From Apostichopus japonicus (lineage: Eukaryota; Echinodermata; Holothuroidea; Aspidochirotida; Stichopodidae): a DNA stretch of 64,000 bases. Both the position numbers and the translations under genes were made by a program. This document shows, piece by piece, positions 23,700 to 33,558 of the stretch; positions within the stretch are counted from its first letter, which is position 1, and every line of letters begins with the position of its first letter. The stretch spans positions 19,928,577-19,992,576 of the forward strand of contig NC_092582.1 in NCBI RefSeq assembly GCF_037975245.1, in the 5' to 3' direction. Below the pieces are notes generated by a model. That model was not told the DNA's origin. It did no database searches and saw only the letters and a list, made by a program, of their open reading frames with translations.

Positions 23700-24098
23700 T
23701 GCATATGGTATTCGACCATAGGTGAGTTGATTTAATTTCCTTCAAACTGTCTTGATTTCAAGTTTACATGTGAAGACATTCAAGTAAAACTTAACAACAT
23801 GTTTGCAGTTTTCATGAAAGATTGAACATAGAGACAGTTGTGTTACGGGAATTGATCCCTTTTTTTTATTTTCTGGGATGGTTCGGGTGTGGTAGTGGAT
23901 GAAAGACACGAGCCGACCACGTGTTTCTCTTATGGAAAAGCGAAATAACCACAAGAAAATCATGAAGTATAAATTAAGTAAATATGTAAATATAAATATA
24001 TATCAAAACAGAACTAGTATTGTTCGATACAGGTGACAAACGCCCACAATGGAATTACGACCTTCCTTACCGGTTTCGAACCTATGGACATACAATCA
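23700..24098. other. Intergenic, nothing recognised
   Basis: AT-rich sequence between a DNA transposon and a tRNA-like segment. No coding frame with family resemblance was seen. Confidence 0.5.
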
Positions 24099-24170
24099 GC
24101 GTCCATAGCCTAGTGGTTATGATGTCCGCATATAAAGCGGGAGGCCCGGGTTCGAATCCCGGTGGAGGTT
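24099..24170 (+). tRNA. tRNA-like sequence, anticodon loop ATA, probably a pseudogene
   Basis: A 72-nt segment with a polymerase III A box TAGCCTAGTGG (24106-24116) and B box GGTTCGAATCC (24149-24159). The TCCGC/GCGGG anticodon stem pairs (one G-T), the CCGGG/CCCGG T stem is perfect, and the 7-bp acceptor stem has one mismatch and one wobble. The D stem is poor. The loop ATATAAA would give anticodon AUA, which is rarely used in eukaryotic genes, so a decayed tRNA or a SINE head is more likely than an active gene. No intron or SINE body is obvious downstream. Confidence 0.45.
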
Positions 24171-24386
24171 GGAAGTTTTTTCACTATCTGGATTTTTCAA
24201 CTCTCTAATATTTCAATTATATATATATTCATATGCCTGTTTCGTTTACCTCCATTTCATTAACAAAGTCTGTTCAAAGTATCTCTTTTGAGATCCGGCT
24301 TTAGGAATCACAAATGATTTCGAGTTGGTCAGCATCATGTTTGATCACTAGAGTAAGGCAAATATGTCACCAAAACAGAAACAATA

Positions 24387-24612
24387 TTTTATATTATATT
24401 ATTGCTCGTATTATATATATATATAATACGAGCATATATATATATATGTGCGAGCATATATATATAATACGAGCATATATATATAATACGAGCTCGTATT
24501 ATATATATATATATATATATAATATATATATATTATTGCTCGTATAATATATATATATAATACGCTCGTATTATATATATATATAATTATATATATATAT
24601 AATATAATATAT

Positions 24613-24649
<37 letters not shown>

Positions 24650-24700
24650 CTATATTATATTATTGCTCGTATTATATATATATATATAATACGAGCAACG
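24387..24700. repeat. AT-rich palindrome cluster
   Basis: A 30-bp perfect palindrome starting GCTCGTATTATATATA (24404-24433) recurs in slightly longer form at 24665-24696. Both copies are preceded by TATTATATTATTGCTCGTA. Between them lie further ATACGAGC and GCTCGTAT half-sites separated by TA runs, including a GAGCTC-centred junction near 24489-24494. The whole cluster can extrude as cruciforms. Confidence 0.85.
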
Positions 24701-25850
24701 ATCGACAGCTAGGCAGTGAGTGTTTCGGCACATGCATACATCATCCAAGCAGCACAAACGTATTATTTTCTACCGGGACTTTCGCGATACAGCCGACGTT
24801 TACCAGCTTTGAAAAAATCAATGCATTGCGCAAGAAAATCATTGATCCGTCTGAAAAGCAATATTTTGTTGGTACGACTTGTCGCGGGGGTAACGTAAAC
24901 AAATCCTTCAAGTAAAAAAAATAGGTTCATAGTTTCCAAACTGAAATCAAATAAAATGGAAACCTTAATATATTAGTATTATTCTAGCAAATATGCCGAC
25001 TTTGTGTTCGTAAAATTGTTCCAACATTGAAAAACAATATTTGCACACTTTACCCAAAAGAAAATTTAACCCCTATCACAAAATGGTTGGGCTCGAGACA
25101 TGGTGCCAAAGGTTATGTTGCAACTCGATGTCCGCACCTATTTTATACTGAATCATTTTACTTGATGTAAAAAAAATCTTGGCAAGCTGCCAACAAGAAA
25201 TTCCTCTATTAGTGCTGGTATTGCGTCAAAGAAAGTTATGGCGTGTATACTAAACGCTTTACGTCATCGTGGCACAACCTTTGTTACCTAATCGTCCGAC
25301 CGCATACTTTGCTTAGTCTCCTGCGACATATGTTTGACAGGAAAATATCGTTAATAATAATAATGGGCTTTGCCAATTATCTGGACGTCTTCAATATATT
25401 CGGATATATGCGGGCAGCTACACTGTGTACTACTCAGCTATGCCTTACGTAATTCCTTCATTCTCACTGCATTGGTCCTTTGTACACACAACCAATTTTA
25501 GAAGATACAACATAGTTTATGCCGATACTGAAATAAGCAGCGGCAGAAACCATAACTGATAAAAATAACTTTTACACCCCAAGTTAGTTGTTTATTTACA
25601 TTTGTCGTCGTTTACCCGGGCTAAGCTGTCCTAACCTCACCTCTCATGAGGGGCTTGATCAAGCTCGGGCTAGTCCCGTTCCCACGCAGAAAAAGAGTGG
25701 AGCAATTTGCCCTCCTCTCGATCGGTCGATCAAAGGTGAAGCAAGCCTGCGTTCGTGGGAGCGGCCTATAACTGAATTGCTCTTAACACCAAACTTGGTG
25801 ATATGTACATCTTCACACTGATGTTGACTTTCCAAAGTATCAACTAAGAC
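24701..25850. other. Intergenic, nothing recognised
   Basis: No convincing gene or repeat structure. Short frames lack family resemblance. Confidence 0.45.
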
Positions 25851-25852
25851 CC

Positions 25853-26052
25853 CGGTCGCACGTACATTTTTTTCAGACATAACGATGGTCCGACCATGGT
25901 CCGACCATGGTACGGTTTGCGTGTGACCGCTCTTTACTATGGTCTGACGATCGTCCGACCATCGTCCACTAAAGATGGTAATTAGCATCGTTAGCCCCGA
26001 ATTATTCATGGTCCGACAATCGTTAGCAGTAAGAACCATGCGTGTGACCGCA
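25853..26052. mobile_element. Small palindromic MITE-like repeat
   Basis: The left edge CGGTCGCACGTACA and the right edge TGCGTGTGACCGC are imperfect inverted complements. Inside are repeated GGTCCGACCATGG units (25887-25910), CGATCGTCCGACCATCG (25948-25964) and a further GTGTGACCGC at 25921-25930. The first 80 bp form an imperfect palindrome on their own. No clear target duplication was found. It lies about 240 bp upstream of a Myb/SANT-like frame, which fits a PIF/Harbinger-type context, but that link is inference. Confidence 0.45.
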
Positions 26053-26291
26053 ATTGCGTTGTCCGACTATGCAGTTTAGCGTAAACACTGACCTTGGCCG
26101 GAAATACCCGATTTCAATCCCTTGACATAGCGACGCGTGCCTAGATACATACGATTTAAACAACACAAACCTGCACTGCACTGCATATTATACACTAGTC
26201 TAATACATGTACTGTACATACACACGTACGGTTTCTACCACAAAACAACACAACAGTCAACACTCCGGACAATTCGACAAGACAACTCGCA

Positions 26292-26639
26292 ATGGCGGCC
26301 ACAGCACGCGGTAAAACTTTGGAGGAACAAGAAGTCCTGACACTAATTGATATATTTTGGGGGAAGAAGATACAGAGTATGGTAGACAACACCGTCAGGA
26401 AGAAGGAGGTGTTTAGGAAGTGTGCAGAGATGATGGCAAAAGAGGGATACTTTCGGACGCATACGGAGATGAGGACCAAAGTCAATTATTTAATGAGACG
26501 GTACAAGCGACAGACGGAATCAATAAAAGCGCTACGGCAAATTGAGCTTCAATCGCCATCATCTACTACTTCATGGACGTCGCCGGGGGGGGGGGGGCAG
26601 ATGGAGCAACTGATCCCCATTTCAATGTCGAAAAAATGA
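26292..26639 (+). CDS. Myb/SANT-like DNA-binding domain protein, single exon or first exon
   Basis: A 115-codon frame starts at an ATG within a good context (CGCAATGGCG). Residues about 6-80 fit a Myb/SANT-like (MADF-like) trihelix domain: LEEQEVLTLIDIFWGKKIQ, FRKCAEMMAKEGYFRTHTEM and RTKVNYLMRRYKRQ. Spaced aromatic and basic residues suit a helix-turn-helix that contacts DNA. The 3' part crosses a run of 12 G (26584-26595), after which the residues look non-coding, so the true exon may end earlier or a frameshift may be present. Such proteins occur as host genes and as the accessory gene of PIF/Harbinger transposons. No transposase was found nearby. Confidence 0.6.
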   Translation: MAATARGKTLEEQEVLTLIDIFWGKKIQSMVDNTVRKKEVFRKCAEMMAKEGYFRTHTEMRTKVNYLMRRYKRQTESIKALRQIELQSPSSTTSWTSPGGGGQMEQLIPISMSKK

Positions 26640-27500
26640 TAAAACCTGTTGTTTTAGCATGGTATTTTGTCAGTGCTCTTTTGATCTTTAATACACGTCA
26701 GCTTCATTAACTCGATTATAATCGTAGTAACATTCAGGCCTACTGATTCAGCTACTTATATAATTTGGCAGATGCAATTAGCTAGATTTGCCTATAGCCT
26801 ATTGCAAGCCTACAGTTGGCCACTGCGTAATAAAATACATATTGCCTACCTAACCGCACTCGATGGAGTGTCACGAACCGTATGCACAACGACGTCGACA
26901 ACGTTCGTTCTCATCCTTTCTACGATTCGTCCTAAGCTGTTGCACGAACAGCATGTTATGAAGCTAAGCTAGCAATCGTACGTGATACGCGCTTCCTATA
27001 AATAACTATTACACTGCTAATACATGTGCACAACGATGACGATATTTGTTTTTAGACCACTGCACATCTGGCTGTCTTACAAAATATGAAAGTTTATATT
27101 GTCCATCAGTTAAGTTCGTGAAATTTATTAAAGTCCAGACATTGGACAATAAACCAGAATCATCCTACTGGAAAATTGTAAAAGAGCACTATGTTTGTCT
27201 TTCTGATATAATATGTAAAGAACATGTAAAAGAATTCAAACAGGAAACAAAATCTGCTGATAATATGATATCATATGATAATGATGAAACTGTCAACACA
27301 TTGCACCAGATCGCATCTAAGGACCTTCAATTGTTCAAAAATATCTCAAAGGGGAGGGGGACACCCCCTCCCCTTAATAAATTGAATACAGTTGTTTCTG
27401 AACCTGGTCCCACATAAAACAAAAGTGTCTAATGACTGTTTTCAATTAAAATGGTACATCTGATTAATCTGGTGTCTTTTTGCATGGTTTACATATGTTC
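26640..27500. other. No recognised gene; one unassigned plus-strand frame
   Basis: 27046-27417 is open on the plus strand (for example ESSYWKIVKEHYVCLSDIIC) and has coding-like composition in its middle, but it has no recognised family. It may be part of the same decayed mobile element as the minus-strand relic just downstream. Confidence 0.3.
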
Positions 27501-27507
27501 TTAAAGT

Positions 27508-28345
27508 TCAAAAATGATCAGTAATGTGACAGAAATAATCATGTTTAGCTTCGTACCTCATGCACCGGACATGGATGAGTGGACCCACTTCTCTAAAACA
27601 AGTAGGATAATGGACCATCAAGTGATGCTTTGGAATGAGAGAATGAGCTGGGAATACCTCACAGAACTTTGAATGATGTTCATCCATAAGAATACTCAAT
27701 TGAGCTATTAACCCATGAGTTGATTTGGCTAAAACATCATATCAATGCAATCTAATAACTTCAACAGCAGCTGAAAGGGCATGTCCCCGGAATATGGAAA
27801 GATGCACAACTGTATAAAACTGACCCCCTTTTGACACCTTGAACATATATAGTTTCAAGTTGTTCTGCCTATTGCACATGCAAATTGTGGGAATCTTTGT
27901 CTCTCATTTGAATGTTTTTCTTTGCTGTAAAGTAGTTGTGCATCTTCACGACTGGTCAAACTAATGGCGGCCATAATGACTTGCTGAAAAGCTCTCTACA
28001 AAAGCAAATGAGTAAGCACCAAAAATTGTCTGCACTAAACTGAGTAATAATACCTTTTTTGTAATGTCCACTATAGGAAGTAGAATACCAAGTTCAGCCA
28101 CGTAATTTATATCTTTCACTATGTGTTTGAGAATTGGATCAAACCCATATTTCTTTATATATTCCCCGTGTTAAAGGGCAGCACAGTGAATGTTATTCAA
28201 ACTATAATTAAACCTTGGAGGTAGATTTTTTAAACAAAATAAAATGCACCTATTTTGTGAATAGATGTTTTTGTTCCTAAAGGATTCACTGTATCAAAGT
28301 CATCATAGGAAAAATGCAGCTGAAGAGCGTGCAATCCTGTTGTAA
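27508..28345 (-). pseudogene. Decayed dispersed multi-copy ORF (transposon-associated family)
   Basis: Minus-strand fragments in order are: LHALQLHFSYDDFDTVNPLG (from about 28340), KIGAFYFV, LPPRFNYSLNNIHCAAL, KKYGFDPILKHIVKDINYVA, ELGILLPIVDITKK, FSADNFWCL, a VSKGGQFYTVVHL-like piece, and finally HSLIPKHHLMVHYPTC with GPLIHVRCMRYEAKHDYF (27660-27520). This arrangement matches a large uncharacterised animal protein family found in many near-identical genomic copies, usually taken to be transposon-derived. Several stops and frameshifts break it. The exact superfamily is not certain from memory. Confidence 0.55.
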
Positions 28346-28399
28346 GATAGGGGTTTGCTGAAATTGGTTTGCATCACAGTAATCCTTGATGACATCAAT

Positions 28400-30130
28400 G
28401 GGGGGCAAACACATTACCAAGGTTCAAGACTACTGTGAAGTTGGGGGTGGGATAAAATGTTGTTCATGGCAATGACAAGTACCGAATAATGCATTGTCCC
28501 AACATTTTAAGTACGTAAAAAAGTTCTTCTCTTGCCCTGCAGATCATAATACTTATTATTTAAATTTTGACTGGCTCTGCATTTCTCCTCCTCGACATGA
28601 TCATTTCTCTGCAATTAGTGTTGATATAGGATACTGCAGAAGAACTGTTTCGAAGTATAGTTCCAAAATTTACAATAATTTTCCTATCACAGCAAGTGCC
28701 GAAGCCACAAAACCATTGGTGGGGGTCTTGGGCCCTCCTGCAGAAATTTTCTTTCATATTAGATGGCTTCTGTGGCCATTTCTTGTATCAAATGATACAT
28801 GTTCCAGGATAGTTATCAAATAAACATGTTTTGGTGCAAGAGTTATGTCATATCACAATTACCTTTTTACTGCTTGATTTTCCAGGGGAGGGGAGTGCCG
28901 CCATTGCCCCTTCTTTGCAGAGGCTCCAGGCTTAAGGTCTGAGGTCAACAGAAATCAAAGTTTGGCTGAGAGCTTATTATCTGCAATAAAATCCAGACCT
29001 TTTTTATTGAAATAAATTACTTACATGACCTGTTGGTGTATGGTGGTCTTTAAGGCCTTCAAACAGGTTGGCCATATCAAAATTGCATATTTTCTTTTAG
29101 TGACCGTAGGTGAAGTCCGTCTGTGATGGTAGATTTAGGGATAAAAAATATAACAAGTGTATTAGATATTTGCCTTATTAAATATGTGATTATTTAAAAA
29201 GTCCTTTTCTTTCACCCCAAATCTACCATAAACCTGCAATACCGGTCAGCTCAAATGTTATGCTTGTCTTAATAACAACAATAGACCGATGCAAAATTTA
29301 TAACCTAAGCTAGGAAATTCTCTTGCACAGATGAGAAAAAGGTCTTTAAATGGGCTCAGTTATCTGCTGTATTGGTCACAACTCACAAATACAACATGAT
29401 ATGAACTAGGAAAGTTAAAACACCTTGACATTGAAGGCCACATTCACAATAGATCCCCAGCTTAAGATCAAATCTCTGACAAAGGAGCAAACTGACCCCT
29501 CCCAACTCCCACGCCCCCCGTGAACCGTGGGGTATTAACTTTGGATCTTCTGACATAATAAGATCCCTCAAGAGAACAAGAAACAGGAATTTATAAACTA
29601 TCATGTTAAAAAAACACAGCCTTGTTCTTGAATCTTTGGCTGATTTGTTTGAATGGTTAGCACTCAACCTTATTCACACTAAAAAATTGGTTGAACTGAT
29701 CTGCCGTTATTCTGGTCGCTCTCACGGTCTAAATTTAGGGCTTTGATCTGGATCTGATATGCATAATTTACACTGGTAATACATCAGGATCTGATATCCT
29801 GAAGGTTCTCTGATTACTGATTCCCCTGTCTCAATTAAACCACACCAGCTCTTCAAATATTTCCTACAACTGTAGGGGTGTAATTTATGTTAAAATATGA
29901 CATTTGAACAAATTTTAGTAATTTTTCGAGCCCAGTGAGGTATGAGGTATTTAGATGGTTCATGCTGTATTGTGTTATGTCATGGAAAACATGGATGCTT
30001 AATGTCAAAATCCTAACTCACTTCTGAGATAAAAAAAGGTGAACCATGATTTTGAGACAAAAAAGTCAAGTCATTATGATAACTTATATTAACTTGGTAA
30101 CCAATTTCGAAACAGGATACCCTCTGTACC
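28400..30130. other. Intergenic, one unassigned open frame
   Basis: 28494-28823 is open on the plus strand for 109 codons but shows no domain resemblance. The rest is AT-rich with nothing recognised. Confidence 0.35.
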
Positions 30131-30133
30131 TAC

Positions 30134-31142
30134 CAGGGCACAAAACCAACAAGTATCGAGCCGTACACAGATGCCCCAACAGAAGTCTAAGTTCTCCATA
30201 AATGTAAACGTGTGGTGATAATGCTGATAAAACTCCCAAACCAAACAAGAAAGCAGGAGAATGTAATGACGTCCGAATCTGCAGGAAAGATGAACCGTTT
30301 TCAGTTTGATAATTGTACATTAGGCTATTTTATTATCAACGTTGTCCCGATTAGCCTAGCCTATGGACTCTGCCTCCCCGACAGTCTCAGGCTGATAATG
30401 TAAATAATCAGAATCAGTTTATGAAGTTTTGTCCAAACAAGTTGTGGGTATTGGATCTGTGAAACAGTAATTTATCAATTCATGAAACTAAGCAACTCGT
30501 CCTCGTGTGCAGCTATATGGTTTCCTATTGAGTAGGAAATTACATTAATATATTTTTATGAAGCAAAGTGCTGACAACTATCAGGGTGATATTTCAAATT
30601 CTTTGAATTAATGTAGTTACCTATCCTGTCCTGTAAAATTTAAAAATAAAAGTTAATAAACTTCCAGAACGACTTACAAAATAAACCCTCGGAAAGAGAT
30701 TTTTGGATTATCTTAATAATTAACTATTATTATATAAACTCACATCTTCTGTCATGGTATTACGAAAGGCACTTTTATCAAATTACCAGCCTTCGTCACA
30801 TCTGATGACGTCATACGGTGTAATATTATCCTCAAACGCAGTCTCTAGATCCACCCTGGTCAGGTTGTATGTATGTCAGCTTTTTAAAACGTCATCAGTA
30901 GTCAATGGAGTAGATAGCCTTCTTTTAAGGTCCCGACATGCACTCTGACAGACATTGGTGAAGTCGCAGGTGTCCTTCTCCCATTGGATGACTCTACACC
31001 AATGATCGCCCTGGCCTGCGGTGAATAATTTCAAAGAAGCTTGCATGCATCCACCCAATGTCACCAAGAGGATGATGATGTAGTTCCTTTTCTGAAACCA
31101 ACCATACGTTGCAGTCTTCGTAAAGAAATCGTCGATGTTCAT
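30134..31142 (-). pseudogene. SLC22-type organic ion transporter, two broken exons
   Basis: SLC22 proteins are 12-helix membrane carriers of organic anions or cations. The first coding exon runs 31142-30787: MNIDDFFTKTATYGWFQKRN at the start, a first helix, GDHWCRV of the extracellular loop, then after an in-frame TGA (30878-30876) the same frame continues as VDLETAFEDNITPYDVIRCD followed by EGW and a GTAATT donor. A second exon, 30278-30134 between TTCCTGCAG and GTAGGT, reads FGRHYILL in one frame, FLFGLGVLSALSPHVYIYGE and LRLLLG in the next, then ASVYGSILVGFVP in the third. That is the SLC22 FGRR...RFLLGAS segment with two indels. Exon 2 between them was not found. One stop plus two frameshifts indicate a pseudogene. 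Confidence 0.72.
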
Positions 31143-31149
31143 ATCTGAA

Positions 31150-33550
31150 ACAAGATAAACCGGTAAACAACAAACAACATCATCAACAATACAGGTGATA
31201 CTCGCTTCAAACATAGAAGCATTATCGCATGTGAATGAATATCAACAGAACCGTCACATCTCAAACCCCACCTCACCACCCACCCCCATAAAAACGCGTA
31301 CAGCTATAGGACAGAAGATATCAAATAAGGTAAAGTGATTTGCTATTGTTAAACGACGTCCAGCCAGCCGTCCAGCCAGCCAGCCATATATCGATCCATC
31401 CATACATCTATCAGACCTTTAGGCGACGGTTCATCTAAAAAATAAAGCACTTATACGGACACATTTGACATAGGGAGACATATATACTGTCGCCCTAAGT
31501 TCTGCCTTTTACTTTTGAACGATGGACTGGTATTCTGCGAACATTGTAAGAAGAGACTAAAGGGGAATAAAATATTTTTGCTTTTATTAGCATTCATAAA
31601 AATTAATTAAAACCTTGGTAAAAATATGATGCATTGAATATAGGCATTCTGATATTGAATATATTTGCGTACAAATACAGGACTTTCGGATACATTGTGA
31701 TGTCTGCCTTTTCTATGAAAATCGATGTGTATATCTTTATTATAAAATCATCCTTTAATACTTAAGACCAAAAAGGAAGAATACATTAGCTCCTTTAAGA
31801 AAACAATGATCAAGAAAATGCAGATATATTGCCAATATTGCACTGTTCGGTTTCGTAATGAGTAGCCAGTGCTCTACAGTATAACTTGACGTTTTCGGCC
31901 GTACGGCTAGCAATACGCGAACGCCGATCGCATACGTACATAGCTGGCCTTTTGTCCTAGTAGACATAACTCAAACTGTAAGGTACAGTATTAAGTCGAA
32001 AGGAAGCGATTATTGGACATTGAACTTCGAAAAGAGCTTTACTTGTCTAATACCGAATAATTGTGAAGCATTGATTGTGTTTTCCGACTACGTATACATT
32101 CATATTATGTCGATAGCTTAATAACTCAACAAGAAATGTTTGCAGTACATTTTACAGGGAAATACGAAATAGACGTGAAAGTTTAAAAGAATAAATATAG
32201 AAAAGATGATTCTATATTCTATTTAACCGGTTCTTATGTTATAATTGTTGTTTATAATTTCATTGAACATTTGAAACGCATATACGCTCTCTGTCCGTCT
32301 TAACGCCGTTGTCGACTGCTCTCTTAAAAGAATCCGTGACACCAAGTTTGTGTGCGTGCGTGTATGGGTCTGTGTTATGGGACGCCTCGCTTATTAACAG
32401 CGTTCCTTCACTTTCACAATGCAAAGAAAAGATTAAAAGCAAACATTAAGACTGTCTCGTCTCTTCGTTTTTCATTGAGAAAGTACTCAGAGATCGTGAA
32501 ACCTAGGTTTTTATTGGAGGCCAAAGGTCATTTTAGGTCAACAAGTAGGTCCAATTTAGAGGGAAACTTGTGGATGTATCGCATATTTAGTATGTGGAGT
32601 TTCCATATTGAGAAGAGGTCAAAGGTTATTTGAAGTCATCAGAGGTAAAAAAAAGTCAGGACACTTGGCAACTAACACGACAGGGGCAAATTGTGTTTAT
32701 TTTGGGTGTAAACTCATTACCTTTGTGGTGTTTAATGGCCCTTCCGTGTGTCCACGCGGATCCTTGTAAGCATGAAATCATTCAAATATCAAATTGCTAA
32801 GATTGCTAATAACGTTATTGAAAACGTCTAGCATATATCATATACTGATATCAGTTGACTGTTAAATGTGCTCTTGGTTCGTTAGCAATACGTGATCAAG
32901 AGTTACAGACGAACTAACACGTCGTAAAACAGGGAACTCCCGATTGGTCGGTTGTAAGGTTAAACTATTCCATACGAAATCCTTTAATAAGTCGAAATGT
33001 CATATCATATTGAGATTATTGCCGTAGATCCAATTTGTTTAATCAAAATAATGAACATGCCTGGTGTGGCAAACTTCCCTTAACGTAGTCTTGCCCTTCA
33101 ACAAATCTGCCTGTAAGGGGAATTCGCCTTAAAACCTGGTTTTGACAGATTTTCGAAAGAGTTTGTGAGGGCGCACTCATATTAATTGTAACAGGCAAAG
33201 TAACAGCAGAATGCCAGGGTCTTGAACAAGACTACCCTTAACGGGAATTTGTTTTCATATTACGTAATGAGAACATATGCATTAGCTTGGGCATTTTTAG
33301 TGACATATTTCTTAAATAATGATTCCCTCAACACCTATTCTATTGCATTTTGATTCCTCTCCATGCATTCCATCTCAGCGATCTTAATAGTATATTTTTT
33401 GATACTATTTGTGTAGTAAATATTCACACATTCATGAATATGTGCCCGTTTTGCCAGAATTTTGGCCCGTTCCCAACTGCAGAGTTCGTGGGAATGAAAA
33501 GTTCAGGCAAGAACATCGTCTTTGTTTATCCCAAACATTAATTGATTGCA
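31150..33550. other. Intergenic, nothing coding recognised
   Basis: Contains a short CCAGCCAGC/ATCCATCC simple repeat near 31363-31405, a GTGCGTGCGTG run near 32350, and a dispersed-repeat-like stretch (32510-32640) with two DR1-like motifs, AGGCCAAAGGTCA (32518) and AGGTCAAAGGTTA (32616). Confidence 0.45.
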
Positions 33551-33558
33551 TGCGTGGG

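Noticed and set aside
25659-26039. Minus-strand frame of 126 codons
   Set aside because: It crosses the palindromic repeat block, and its residues follow the repeated GGTCCGACC units.
30876-30878. TGA in the SLC22 exon as a selenocysteine codon
   Set aside because: SLC22 transporters are not selenoproteins, and the next exon has two frameshifts, so pseudogene decay explains it better.
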